From Hyphomonadaceae bacterium UBA5336 (lineage in GTDB: Bacteria > Pseudomonadota > Alphaproteobacteria > Caulobacterales > Hyphomonadaceae), in contig DHQO01000029.1 in NCBI GenBank assembly GCA_002408125.1, positions 5,564 to 69,563 of the forward strand: a stretch of 64,000 nt of DNA, given 5' to 3'. Positions 17,511 through 25,650 of this stretch are shown here, one piece after another. Both the position numbers and the translations under genes were made by a program. Position 1 is the stretch's first letter; each line of letters opens with the position of its first letter. The notes beneath the pieces were generated by a model. It was given only the letters and a program-made list of their open reading frames with translations. It searched no databases and had not been told where the DNA came from.

Positions 17511-19025
17511 ATGAGCTTTACCCCGCGCGGCCAACACCTCATCGCCGGCCAGTGGACCGGCTCGATCAACCAGTTCCGCTCCGAGGCCGACGGGCTCGAA
17601 CCGCTCGACGTGGCCGAAGGCGGCCCTGTCGATGTGGAACAGGCCGTCCAGGCCGCCGAGACCGCCTTCTGGAGCTATGGCTATTCGCGCGCGGAATCCC
17701 GCGCGGTGTTTCTTGAGACCATTGCCGAGGAAATCGAGGCGCGCGGCGCCGACCTCACCCGTGTCGCCATGGCCGAGACCGGCCTGCCGGAAGGGCGCCT
17801 CAATGGCGAACGCGGGCGCACCACCAGCCAGCTGCGCCTCTTCGCCGAACATATCCGCAAGGGCGAATATCTCGACCGGCGCCATGCCGAAGCCCTGCCC
17901 GACCGCCAGCCCGCTCCGCGCCCGGACCTGAAACTCGTCCAGCGCCCTGTCGGCCCGGTGGCCGTCTTCGGCGCATCGAATTTCCCGCTCGCTTTTTCCA
18001 CCGCCGGGGGCGACACGGCCTCTGCCCTCGCCGCTGGCTGCCCGGTCGTCGTGAAGGGCCATCCGGCTCATCCGCGCACCGGTGAGCTTGTTGCCCAAGC
18101 CATTGGCGTAGCGATGGAGCGCTGCGAGGTGGACCCGGGCGTCTTCAGCCTCGTCCAGGGCACTAGCCATGAGCTTGGCAGCGCGCTGGTGACCCACCCG
18201 TTGATCAATGCGGTCGGGTTTACCGGCTCGCTGCGCGCCGGGCGCGCCCTGTTCGACCAGTGCGCCGCGCGGTCCAGCCCGATCCCGTTTTATGGCGAGC
18301 TTGGCTCGATCAACCCGGTCTTCCTGCTGCCGGGCGCCCTGGCCATCCGCGCCGAGGAGATCGGCAAGGGCTGGGCGGCCTCGCTCACCCTGGGCGCGGG
18401 CCAGTTCTGCACCAATCCCGGTGTGGTCTTTGCCCCGGCGGGCGAGGACCTGGAGCGCTTCATCGCCGCTGCGCGCATGACGCTGGAAGAGAGCGCGCCT
18501 CAGACCATGCTGACAGGTGCCATCGCAAACAGCTTCACCACCGGCTGCACCGGCATGGCAGCAATCGACGGCGTCGAGACCGTCCACGCCACGCCGAGCG
18601 AAGGGCGCTCCGGCGGGCCGGCCATGCTGCGCACCACATTCGAGGTCTGGCAGCGCCAGGGCGAGCTTGCCCATGAGGTGTTTGGCCCGTCCGGCCTGGT
18701 CGTGGAGGTCGCCGACAAGGCGGCCCTGCGCGAGGCCGCGCTGAGCCTCGACGGTCAGCTTACCTGTACGCTGCAGCTGGAAGAGCCGGACATGGATGCC
18801 GCCGCCAGCCTGGTGCCCGTGCTCGAACGCAAGGCCGGGCGGCTTCTGGTCAACGGCTTCCCCACCGGTGTGGAGGTCAGCGACGCCATGGTGCATGGCG
18901 GGCCCTATCCGGCCTCGACCAATTTCGGCGCGACCTCGGTCGGCACACTTGCCATCCGGCGCTTCCTGCGCCCGGTCTGCTACCAGGACATGCCCAAGGC
19001 CGTATTGCCGCAGGAGCTGTCCTGA
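17511..19025 (+). CDS. xylA: Alpha-ketoglutarate semialdehyde dehydrogenase
   Basis: 504 residues of aldehyde dehydrogenase fold. Conserved points are FGASNFPLAF (153-162), Glu263 in YGELGSINP, and nucleophile Cys300 in GAGQFCTNPG. This version (GELGSINPVF) is typical of the semialdehyde dehydrogenases that finish the oxidative pentose pathway and yield alpha-ketoglutarate. Its ribosome site GAGAGG lies 17 bases past xylD. In the Caulobacter naming this is XylA; it is unrelated to xylose isomerase, which carries the same symbol. The 19041-19076 promoter-like sequence follows. Confidence 0.88.
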   Translation: MSFTPRGQHLIAGQWTGSINQFRSEADGLEPLDVAEGGPVDVEQAVQAAETAFWSYGYSRAESRAVFLETIAEEIEARGADLTRVAMAETGLPEGRLNGERGRTTSQLRLFAEHIRKGEYLDRRHAEALPDRQPAPRPDLKLVQRPVGPVAVFGASNFPLAFSTAGGDTASALAAGCPVVVKGHPAHPRTGELVAQAIGVAMERCEVDPGVFSLVQGTSHELGSALVTHPLINAVGFTGSLRAGRALFDQCAARSSPIPFYGELGSINPVFLLPGALAIRAEEIGKGWAASLTLGAGQFCTNPGVVFAPAGEDLERFIAAARMTLEESAPQTMLTGAIANSFTTGCTGMAAIDGVETVHATPSEGRSGGPAMLRTTFEVWQRQGELAHEVFGPSGLVVEVADKAALREAALSLDGQLTCTLQLEEPDMDAAASLVPVLERKAGRLLVNGFPTGVEVSDAMVHGGPYPASTNFGATSVGTLAIRRFLRPVCYQDMPKAVLPQELS

Positions 19026-19040
19026 CGCGTACTCTCCGCT

Positions 19041-19068
19041 TTGACCGGAACACGCCGCCCGCTATTGT
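19041..19068 (+). promoter_or_regulatory. Candidate sigma-70 promoter for a leaderless marR transcript
   Basis: TTGACC (19041-19046), a 16-base gap, and TATTGT (19063-19068) lie so close to the ATG at 19077 that transcription would begin at or next to the start codon. The gene has no Shine-Dalgarno, in keeping with a leaderless message, which is common in Caulobacter relatives. Confidence 0.4.
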
Positions 19069-19076
19069 CGCGCGCC

Positions 19077-19556
19077 ATGACACGCCATAACGACCTGCTG
19101 ATTGCCCTGCGCAAGATCACACGGGCCATCGACCTGCACTCGAAACACCTGGCCAAGGAAACCGGCCTGACCGCGCCCCAACTGCTGGTGCTGCAGAGCG
19201 TGGCCGAAACCCATCGCGCCAAGCCGAGCGATGTCGCCCGCCAGATCCACCTCTCGCAGGCGACCATCACCTCCATCGTCGACCGCCTTGCAAAGGCCGG
19301 CCTCGTCACCCGCGAGCGCAGCCCGCAGGACAAGCGCGTACATGAGATCGTGCTGACCGAGGAAGGCAAACGGCGCCTCGTCGGGGCGCCGCAGCTGTTG
19401 CAGGAGGGCTTCCTGCAGACTTTCGGGGATTTGCAGGACTGGGAACAGTCCCTGCTTGTCTCCAGCGTCCAGCGCATTGCTGCGATGATGAACGCCGAAG
19501 CGCTCGACGCCGCGCCCATTCTGGACGTCGGCGACCTGGAGCGAAGTGACGGCTAG
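19077..19556 (+). CDS. MarR-family transcriptional regulator
   Basis: 159 residues. The winged helix occupies about 30-110, with the recognition helix KPSDVARQIHLSQATITSIVDRL and wing LVTRERSPQDKR. MarR proteins bind short palindromes and release on binding a small aromatic ligand. The ATG at 19077 is preferred; an upstream TTG at 19041 lies in the promoter-like sequence. Its position after xylA suggests it could also control that operon, but nothing proves it. The stop overlaps the stop of convergent proB by four bases. Confidence 0.85.
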   Translation: MTRHNDLLIALRKITRAIDLHSKHLAKETGLTAPQLLVLQSVAETHRAKPSDVARQIHLSQATITSIVDRLAKAGLVTRERSPQDKRVHEIVLTEEGKRRLVGAPQLLQEGFLQTFGDLQDWEQSLLVSSVQRIAAMMNAEALDAAPILDVGDLERSDG

Positions 19557-20719
19557 CTCGTGCTGACCGATTCCCGGCGCTCTTCCGGCGGGGTGTCCCA
19601 CGGGATGTGGCGGTCTTCCAGGACGACCAGATTGTCCCGGCTGACCAGCGTGGCCGCGGTCTGGTAACCGAGCAGCTGTTTGGCCGGGATGTCCTGGTTT
19701 CGCGCCAGGATCAGGGTTTCCTCGGCGGTGAAGTTGGCAAGGCCGCGCGCGCGTTCCGCGCCGCTCTCGTCATAGATATGGATCACGTCGCCCTTCACGA
19801 AGGTGCCCTGGATCGAGTGGATATCCTCCCGGCGGATGCCGCGCTCATTGCGGCACACCGCATCGATCGTGTCTTCTGACACCACGATGGAGCCGGCCAT
19901 CTGCAAACGGTCGGTGAGCCAGGCCGTCCAGGCCGAATCGGGGCGGGTGTGGGCGATGCAGCGCGTGTGCTGGCGCTCGCCATCGAGCAGGGAGAGCAGC
20001 GGGCGGTCATCGGTCTCGCCATTGCCGATCAGCGTGGTGCAACCGGCATTCTGAGCCATGTTGGCCGCCTGCATCTTGGTGAGCATGCCGCCGGTGCCGA
20101 GGCTGCTCACGCCTTCGGTGACCTCCAGATACTCGGTAACATCGTCGACGGTCTCGACCAGCTGCGCGCCTTCCAGCGAGGGGTCGCGGTCATAAAGGCC
20201 GTCCACGCTGGTGAGGATCACGAGCGTCTCGGCCTGCACCATCTGGGCGACCTTGGCGGCCAGCCGGTCATTGTCACCGACGCGGATTTCCTCAGTGGTG
20301 ATGGAATCGTTCTCGTTGACGATAGGCACGATACCGGCCTGCAGCAGGCGGTGGACCGTGTTCTTGGTATTCAGGAACCGGCGGCGGTCTTCCAGGTCGC
20401 GCAGGGTGACGAGCACCTGGGCGATGTCGAAGCCGAATTCATGGGCGACCTGCTTGTAGGCGTTCAGCAGCACCGGCATGCCACAGGCGGCAGCCGCCTG
20501 CTTGTCGCGCAGGCCGGCCGTTTCCGGGCGCTCGCCAATCGTCTTCAGGCCGAGCGCGACAGCGCCCGAGGAACACAGCAGCACTTCATGGCCGCGCTCG
20601 CGCAAGACCTGGACATCATCGAGCAGGCGCTGGATGAAAGCCCAGCGCGGCGTCAGCAATTCGGTATTGGCCAGGAGGCTGGAGCCGATCTTGACCACGA
20701 TGCGTTTTGGGTTGGACAC
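19553..20719 (-). CDS. proB: Glutamate 5-kinase
   Basis: 388 residues. An amino-acid-kinase domain starts at RIVVKIGSSLL and continues to about 265, followed by a PUA domain from about 285 (GSIVVSEDTIDAVCR, KGDVIHIYDESG), as in full-length ProB. It phosphorylates glutamate, the first and feedback-inhibited step of proline synthesis. The start is a GTG at 20719, with the strong ribosome site GGAGGGAG. It is divergent from proC; the 237-base gap must hold both promoters. Confidence 0.92.
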   Translation of the reverse strand: MSNPKRIVVKIGSSLLANTELLTPRWAFIQRLLDDVQVLRERGHEVLLCSSGAVALGLKTIGERPETAGLRDKQAAAACGMPVLLNAYKQVAHEFGFDIAQVLVTLRDLEDRRRFLNTKNTVHRLLQAGIVPIVNENDSITTEEIRVGDNDRLAAKVAQMVQAETLVILTSVDGLYDRDPSLEGAQLVETVDDVTEYLEVTEGVSSLGTGGMLTKMQAANMAQNAGCTTLIGNGETDDRPLLSLLDGERQHTRCIAHTRPDSAWTAWLTDRLQMAGSIVVSEDTIDAVCRNERGIRREDIHSIQGTFVKGDVIHIYDESGAERARGLANFTAEETLILARNQDIPAKQLLGYQTAATLVSRDNLVVLEDRHIPWDTPPEERRESVSTS

Positions 20720-20883
20720 GTAAGTCTCCCTCCGTAACTCAGGGGTCGAGGTAGAGGGCCTCGCCGCCTTTGACAACACGCTTAGAACACAAAGGAACAC
20801 CTCACCCCACTTGACATGGGGATACAGTACACTTGGCCGTTGTGCGGCACATTTTCGCCACATTTACTGTGGGCAGCCGTCCT

Positions 20884-20913
20884 TGTCTGCACCATCTGGT
20901 TTGAATTCTAATT
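20884..20913 (+). promoter_or_regulatory. Candidate promoter of proC-proA-putP
   Basis: TTGTCT, an 18-base gap and TCTAAT precede the proC ribosome site AAGGAGG by about 35 bases. It is a moderate match to the sigma-70 form and is placed correctly. The rest of 20720-20956 shows nothing I can name. Confidence 0.35.
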
Positions 20914-20956
20914 AATTCCCGCTTATGTCCGGGCCAGGTGATTTCAAGGAGGTTTC

Positions 20957-21736
20957 ATGCGCGTATTGATGATCGGCTGCGGCAAGATGGGAGGCGCCCT
21001 GCTCTCCCGCTGGGCAAGCGACGACGCGCTCTCCTTTACCGTCATCGTCCCCAATTCCGAGCTGTCCGAGCCCGGTGTCCGGGTCGAGAGATCGCCCGAT
21101 GCCATCGCCGGCGAAAGTTTCGACATGCTGGTCATCGCCATCAAGCCGCAGATGATTGCAGGCGTGATACCCACCTATGCCAACCATCTGGCAGAGGGCG
21201 GTGTCGTGGTCTCCATGGCGGCCGGCACCTCGTGCGCCAGCCTGGAGAAACTGTTCGGCGAGCAGGCCATTGTCCGCATCATGCCGAACATGCCGTCCGC
21301 CATCGGCAAGGGCGTGAGCGGAGCCTGGGCCAATGCCCGCACCAGCACCGAACAGCGCGCCGCCATCGAGGCCATGATGCTGCGCGCGGGCGAACTGGTC
21401 TGGGTCGATGCCGAAGACGGTCTCGACCGGGTGACAGCGATTGCCGGCTCCGGGCCGGGCTATGTCTTCGAGATCGCCCGCACCTATGTCGAGGCTGCGC
21501 GCGAGCTCGGCTTCAGCGAGGACCAGGCGCGCAGGCTGGTGCTGGGTACCATGGCCGGCGCGGTGGAAATGGCCGCCCGCTCCGATCAGAGCCTGGCTGA
21601 CCTGCGCAATGCCGTCACCAGCAAGGCGGGCACGACCGAAGCCGGCCTCAATGCCCTCAATGGCGGCGGCGACCTTTCAACCCTGCTGCAGGCGACGACC
21701 CGCGCGGCCTATACCCGCGCTGTCGAACTGCGCTGA
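20957..21736 (+). CDS. proC: Pyrroline-5-carboxylate reductase
   Basis: 259 residues. The N-terminal Rossmann motif is LMIGCGKMGGALL, and the C-terminal signature LRNAVTSKAGTTEAGLNAL matches the substrate-binding helix of ProC. It reduces pyrroline-5-carboxylate to proline with NAD(P)H. The ATG has the ribosome site AAGGAGG. It is the first gene of proC-proA-putP, 28 bases before proA. Confidence 0.94.
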   Translation: MRVLMIGCGKMGGALLSRWASDDALSFTVIVPNSELSEPGVRVERSPDAIAGESFDMLVIAIKPQMIAGVIPTYANHLAEGGVVVSMAAGTSCASLEKLFGEQAIVRIMPNMPSAIGKGVSGAWANARTSTEQRAAIEAMMLRAGELVWVDAEDGLDRVTAIAGSGPGYVFEIARTYVEAARELGFSEDQARRLVLGTMAGAVEMAARSDQSLADLRNAVTSKAGTTEAGLNALNGGGDLSTLLQATTRAAYTRAVELR

Positions 21737-21764
21737 TCCCGAAATTCCAACCCCCTGGAAACCC

Positions 21765-23027
21765 ATGACCCGACCTGAAGATAAAACCAGCGCGCATGTG
21801 CACGAGCTTGGCACGCGCGCGAAAACGGCCGCCCGCGAGCTCGCCGCGGCCAGCACCGAGGCCAAGAACCGCGCCCTGGCAGAGGCTGCCCGCACCCTGC
21901 GCGCGCGCACGCCGGACCTGCTTGCCGCCAATGGCGAGGATGTCGCCAGCGTGGAAGGCAGGAAGCCCGACTCCTTTATCGACCGCCTGCGCCTCACCGA
22001 AGAGCGTATCCTCGGCATGGCCACGGCGCTGGAAGAGATCGCCGCCCTGCCCGACCCGGTCGGCCGCGTGCTGGCACGGTTCGACCGCCCGAATGGCCTC
22101 AAGATCGAGCGCGTCGCCTGCCCGATCGGCGTGATCGGGATGATCTATGAGTCCCGGCCCAATGTTGGCGCCGATGCCAGCGCGCTCGGCCTGAAGGCTG
22201 GTAATGCCGTGATCCTGCGCGGCGGCTCGGAAAGCCGCCACTCCACGCGCGTGATCGTGGAATGCATGCGCGCCGGGCTGAAAGCCGCTGGCCTGCCGGA
22301 AGACACCGTGCAGATGGTGCAGACCACCGAGCGTAGCGCCGTCGCCGCCCTGCTCAGCGATGTCGATCATGTTGACCTGGTGATCCCGCGCGGCGGGCGC
22401 GGCCTTGTCGAACTGGTGCGCGACCAGGCCAAGGTGCCGACGCTCTTACATCTTGATGGCAACTGCCACTCCTATATCCATGCCGAGGCGGACCTTGAAA
22501 AAGCCCTGCGCGTGATCCGCAATGCCAAACTGCGCCGCACCGGCATCTGCGGCGCGACCGAGAGCATTCTCGTCGACCGCGCAGTGGCGGAAAAGGCCGT
22601 GCCGATGCTCGCAGACGCCATGCCCGATTGCGAGCTGCGCGGCGATGTGGAGGCCTGCGCGCTGGATGCGCGCCTCAAGCCCGCCAGCGAGGAAGACTGG
22701 GACACCGAATATCTCGACACCATCGCCTCGGTGCGAATTGTCGACGGCCTTGAAGACGCCATCGCCCATGTCAGCCGGCACTCTTCCGGCCACACAGACG
22801 CGATCCTCTCCGAAAACGCAGACGCCGCCCGCCGCTTCATGACCGCCGTGGACAGCGCCGTAGTCATGCACAACGCCTCCACCCAGTTCTCCGATGGCGG
22901 GGAGTTCGGCATGGGCGCGGAGATCGGCATCGCCACCGGCAAGATGCATGCGCGCGGCCCGGTGGGCTTGGAACAGCTCACCAGTTTCAAATACCTGGTC
23001 CACGGCGACGGACAGACCCGCCCCTAG
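21765..23027 (+). CDS. proA: Glutamate-5-semialdehyde dehydrogenase (gamma-glutamyl phosphate reductase)
   Basis: 420 residues, the usual ProA length. Family blocks include IYESRPNVGADASALGLKAGN, the catalytic cysteine in LRRTGICGATES, and DGGEFGMGAEIGI near the end. It reduces gamma-glutamyl phosphate to the semialdehyde, joining ProB and ProC. It starts at ATG 21765 (MTRPEDKTSAH) and is followed after 72 bases by putP, with a hairpin between them. Confidence 0.94.
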   Translation: MTRPEDKTSAHVHELGTRAKTAARELAAASTEAKNRALAEAARTLRARTPDLLAANGEDVASVEGRKPDSFIDRLRLTEERILGMATALEEIAALPDPVGRVLARFDRPNGLKIERVACPIGVIGMIYESRPNVGADASALGLKAGNAVILRGGSESRHSTRVIVECMRAGLKAAGLPEDTVQMVQTTERSAVAALLSDVDHVDLVIPRGGRGLVELVRDQAKVPTLLHLDGNCHSYIHAEADLEKALRVIRNAKLRRTGICGATESILVDRAVAEKAVPMLADAMPDCELRGDVEACALDARLKPASEEDWDTEYLDTIASVRIVDGLEDAIAHVSRHSSGHTDAILSENADAARRFMTAVDSAVVMHNASTQFSDGGEFGMGAEIGIATGKMHARGPVGLEQLTSFKYLVHGDGQTRP

Positions 23028-23052
23028 ACCAGCACGACACCCAATTCCTGCA

Positions 23053-23079
23053 GGCCCGCGACAAGCGGGCCTTCCGCTT
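23053..23079 (+). terminator. GC-rich hairpin between proA and putP
   Basis: GGCCCGC-GACAA-GCGGGCC is a perfect 7-bp stem with a 5-base loop, followed by TTCCGCTT rather than a clean T-run. It may reduce read-through from proA into putP or simply separate the messages. Confidence 0.4.
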
Positions 23080-23099
23080 ATCAAAGAGACGTCCCTGCC

Positions 23100-24608
23100 A
23101 TGAACACATATGCCCTGATCTCCCTTGCCGGCTATTTCGTGCTGATGCTCGCCATCGGCCTGTACGCCTACAGAAAATCGACCAGCGACGTGTCGGAATA
23201 CATGCTTGGCGGGCGCCAGCTGCACCCCGCGGTCGGCGCGCTGTCGGCAGGGGCATCGGATATGAGCGGCTGGATGCTGATGGGCCTGCCCGGCGCGGTG
23301 TTCGTCTCGGGCATCAGCGCGGCCTGGATCGCAGTGGGCCTCACCATCGGGGCCTATCTCAATTATCGCTTCGTCGCCCCGCGCCTGCGCGTCTTCACCG
23401 AGATGGCCGACGATGCGATCACCATTCCGGACTATTTCGAAAAACGCTTCCATGACCGCACCCGCGCCCTGCGCGTGCTCTCCTCGGTCGTGATCGTGAT
23501 CTTCTTCACGCTCTACACCTCCGCCGGCATCGTGGCGGGCGGGAAACTGTTCGAGGCCAGTTTCGGACTCGACTATCGCCTTGGCCTCTTTCTAACGGCC
23601 GGCGTGGTTGTGGCCTACACCCTGTTCGGCGGCTTCCTGGCCGTGAGCCTGACGGACTTCGTGCAGGGCTGCATCATGTTCATCGCCCTGATCCTGGTGC
23701 CCGTGGTGACCTGGTTCGTGCTGCAGGACGGCGCCTGGCAGACCGCCTCGGAGACCGCGGGACCCGGCTATTTCGGCTGGTGGCCGGAGGGCATGACGGC
23801 GCTCGGCTTCATCTCGCTGATGGCCTGGGGGCTGGGGTATTTCGGCCAGCCGCACATCATCGTGCGCTTCATGGCGATCCGTTCGCTCAAGGACATCGCC
23901 ACGGCGCGCTATATCGGCATGAGCTGGATGATCGTGACGGTGATCGGCGCGGTGCTGACGGGCCTTGTCGGCTACACCTATGTCACCACGACCGGCGCGA
24001 CCATCGAGGATTCCGAGACCATCTTCATCCTGCTTTCGCAGGTGCTGTTCCACCCGCTGGTCGGCGGCTTCCTGCTCGCGGCCATCCTGGCGGCGATCAT
24101 GTCGACCATTTCCTCCCAGCTGCTGGTTTCCTCCAGTTCGCTGACCGAGGATTTCTACAAGACCTTCCTGCGCAAGGAGGCCAGCCAGGGCGAGCTTGTC
24201 ACTGTCGGCCGGCTGTCGGTGCTCGTCGTGTCGCTGGTGGCCATTGGCCTCGCCTTCGACCGGTCGAGCAACATTCTCGACCTGGTCTCGAATGCCTGGG
24301 CCGGGTTCGGCGCGGCTTTCGGGCCGATCATCCTGCTGAGCCTGTGGTGGAAAGGCCTGTCGCGCGACGGCGCGCTGGCGGGCATGATCACCGGCGCGGT
24401 GGTCGTGCTGTTCTGGCTCTATGCGCCGATCACCATTGGCGGGGAGAGCCTCTCTTCCATCATTTACGAGATGGTGCCGGGCTTCTTCCTCTCGGGCGCG
24501 GCGGCCATTCTGGTCAGCATTGTCGGCCGCGATGCCAAGCCTCGCGTGCAGGAACGCTTCGGCGAAATGGAAGACACCATGAGCGAAACGCCCCAGCCAT
24601 TGGCGTAA
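23100..24608 (+). CDS. putP: Sodium/proline symporter
   Basis: 502 residues with about 13 membrane helices of the sodium:solute symporter family. Family markers are SDMSGWMLMGLPGA near 55-70, and the GLGYFGQPHIIVRFMAI block near 240-256, both typical of PutP. It imports proline with Na+ at the inner membrane. It sits after proC-proA, an unusual mixture of synthesis and uptake genes, possibly for osmotic proline accumulation. The long gene-free stretch follows. Confidence 0.9.
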   Translation: MNTYALISLAGYFVLMLAIGLYAYRKSTSDVSEYMLGGRQLHPAVGALSAGASDMSGWMLMGLPGAVFVSGISAAWIAVGLTIGAYLNYRFVAPRLRVFTEMADDAITIPDYFEKRFHDRTRALRVLSSVVIVIFFTLYTSAGIVAGGKLFEASFGLDYRLGLFLTAGVVVAYTLFGGFLAVSLTDFVQGCIMFIALILVPVVTWFVLQDGAWQTASETAGPGYFGWWPEGMTALGFISLMAWGLGYFGQPHIIVRFMAIRSLKDIATARYIGMSWMIVTVIGAVLTGLVGYTYVTTTGATIEDSETIFILLSQVLFHPLVGGFLLAAILAAIMSTISSQLLVSSSSLTEDFYKTFLRKEASQGELVTVGRLSVLVVSLVAIGLAFDRSSNILDLVSNAWAGFGAAFGPIILLSLWWKGLSRDGALAGMITGAVVVLFWLYAPITIGGESLSSIIYEMVPGFFLSGAAAILVSIVGRDAKPRVQERFGEMEDTMSETPQPLA

Positions 24609-24681
24609 GGGCGCGGGGCTGCACGGCGAGCGCCAGAGCTCAGCCGTCTACAACCTCACACGCCCTCTCAACCCGCATCCT

Positions 24682-24764
24682 CCGCGAAAGCGGGGGTCCA
24701 TGGGCTGACCTCGCATCCGTCTCTCCTGGCTGGAACAACTGCCCATGGATCCCCGCTTTCGCGG
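24682..24764. repeat. Long inverted repeat, REP-like
   Basis: The 24-base arms at 24682-24705 and 24741-24764 are complementary with one mismatch and contain the motif CGCGAAAGCGGGG. The loop is 35 bases. This kind of element is scattered between genes in many alphaproteobacteria. Confidence 0.7.
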
Positions 24765-24790
24765 GGATTAAGCGGCTCTGGGTGGCGCAC

Positions 24791-24842
24791 AGCCCTGAGC
24801 CCGTCTCATGTGAGCGAAGCGATATGGAGACAGACAAGGACT
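24791..24842 (+). repeat. Dispersed repeat, degenerate copy
   Basis: It has the CCCTGAGC start, a CATGTGAGCGAAGCGAT middle and a GACAAGG end of the family whose other copies are at 24846, 24967, 28593, 48749 and 48808. It is the least conserved member. Confidence 0.5.
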
Positions 24843-24845
24843 CAG

Positions 24846-24885
24846 CCTTGAGCGCGCCCTATCGCGAAGCGGAGAGCAAACAAGG
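24846..24885 (+). repeat. Dispersed repeat, copy
   Basis: CCTTGAGCGC is followed by ATCGCGAAGCGG and AAACAAGG. The centre CGC-GAA-GCG is a small hairpin with a GAA loop. Confidence 0.65.
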
Positions 24886-24909
24886 CCCCTGCCGGGGCAT
24901 TTCTTCCGT

Positions 24910-24934
24910 AAATTTGATCCCCCGGATCAAATTT
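24910..24934. repeat. 11-bp dyad, first copy
   Basis: AAATTTGATCC, a CCC centre and GGATCAAATTT are perfectly complementary. The arms end in an A/T run on both strands, so it could act as a bidirectional terminator. A sister copy with nearly the same centre is at 25072-25096. Confidence 0.65.
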
Positions 24935-24966
24935 TATCGGCAAAGCCGATACCCGGTTTTGAGCAG

Positions 24967-25006
24967 CCTTGAGCGCAGTCCATCGCGAAGCGGGGACAAA
25001 AAAAGG
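24967..25006 (+). repeat. Dispersed repeat, copy
   Basis: CCTTGAGCGC, CCATCGCGAAGCGGGGA and a final AAAAAGG. It is close to the copies at 24846 and 48808. Confidence 0.65.
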
Positions 25007-25071
25007 ACTTCATTCGCAGCCATGACGATGCAAGGAGGCTATCCTTGGGGCTGCCGCCCCATTCTTCGCCT

Positions 25072-25096
25072 AAAATCGATCCCCCGGATCGATTTT
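25072..25096. repeat. 11-bp dyad, second copy
   Basis: AAAATCGATCC, a CCC centre and GGATCGATTTT are perfectly complementary and end in TTTT. The form is the same as at 24910-24934. Confidence 0.65.
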
Positions 25097-25123
25097 CCCG
25101 CGACAAGCGCGGATCGACTGCGA

Positions 25124-25231
25124 ATGGTGGAGCCGGATGGCCCCACCTCGAACCAACTCTTTCAAACTTTACAGGATTGGGAAGATCAAATCCATAAAAA
25201 CAGGGAGATGGCGCGGAGGTTCAAGCTATGA
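25124..25231 (+). CDS. Small protein preceding MobC-like gene
   Basis: 35 residues, MVEPDGPTSNQLFQTL onward, hydrophilic, helical and with a basic end (REMARRFKL). Its last four bases overlap the start of the MobC-like gene (ATGA), as in a translationally coupled operon. It is too short to assign. It may help DNA processing with its neighbours, which is inference from position only. Confidence 0.45.
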   Translation: MVEPDGPTSNQLFQTLQDWEDQIHKNREMARRFKL

Positions 25232-25650
25232 GCGTGACGCAAAGCCCTCCCCAAGCACGGAAACTCAGCCCGGTATTTCAGCGGGCAGATAAGCCCGCTC
25301 AGCTCGAAGCGCGGTCATTTTCCATTTGGCTCAATCCAGCTGAGCGCTCCTATCTGGAAGAACAAGCGGGAGACGCGCCATTGGGAGCTTACATCAAGGG
25401 CAAGGCGCTCGCGGATGGTTTGGCTTCCTCCAGAAAGGCCGGGACAATTGCCGACAGGAAGGCGATGGCAAAAGCGCTGGCCCTGCTGGGACAGTCGCGG
25501 CTGGCTAGTAACCTCAACCAGCTCGCCAAAGCCGCCAATATCGGCACGCTTCCGCTGACACCGGATGTTGAAGAGGATTTGCAGGACGCCTGCGCCCATG
25601 TGTGGGAAATCAAGGCCCTGCTCATCCGTGCCTTGGGACTGAAATCATGA
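25228..25650 (+). CDS. MobC-like mobilization accessory protein
   Basis: 140 residues. An N-terminal ribbon-helix-helix-like segment (RSFSIWLNPAERSYLEEQAG, about 30-50) is followed by helices containing LLGQSRLASNLNQLAKAANIG, the typical core of bacterial mobilization proteins. Such proteins bind oriT and open the nick region for the relaxase. It overlaps the relaxase start by four bases. An oriT is expected upstream, in or near the hairpin-rich stretch. Confidence 0.75.
   Translation: MSVTQSPPQARKLSPVFQRADKPAQLEARSFSIWLNPAERSYLEEQAGDAPLGAYIKGKALADGLASSRKAGTIADRKAMAKALALLGQSRLASNLNQLAKAANIGTLPLTPDVEEDLQDACAHVWEIKALLIRALGLKS

Larger units (their letters stand above)
24609..25123. repeat. Gene-free, hairpin- and repeat-rich stretch (515 bases)
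   Basis: No supported gene lies here. At least eight short inverted repeats follow one another: a long one with arms 24682-24705 and 24741-24764; GCCCC-TGCC-GGGGC at 24886-24899; an 11-bp dyad at 24910-24934; TATCGGC-AAA-GCCGATA near 24935-24951; GGGGC-TGCC-GCCCC near 25047-25060; a second 11-bp dyad at 25072-25096; and CGCG-ACAA-GCGCG just after. Three copies of a dispersed repeat also sit here. The left end of the first mobile element is somewhere in or just after this stretch. Confidence 0.75.

Noticed and set aside
24680..25100. CRISPR array
   Set aside because: The repeats are of different sequences and spacing, with hairpins of unequal size and no regular spacers. No cas genes are near.
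25120..25155. tRNA-like 3' end (GGTTCGA with an ending CCGGCTCCACCA on the minus strand) at the left of element 1
   Set aside because: The T stem does not pair, and no cloverleaf can be drawn upstream. The likeness is superficial and the frame appears to be coding on the plus strand.
23780..25231. 483-residue frame over putP and the repeats
   Set aside because: It is mostly the second reading frame of putP and of repeats. Only its end, from ATG 25124, has plausible independent coding.
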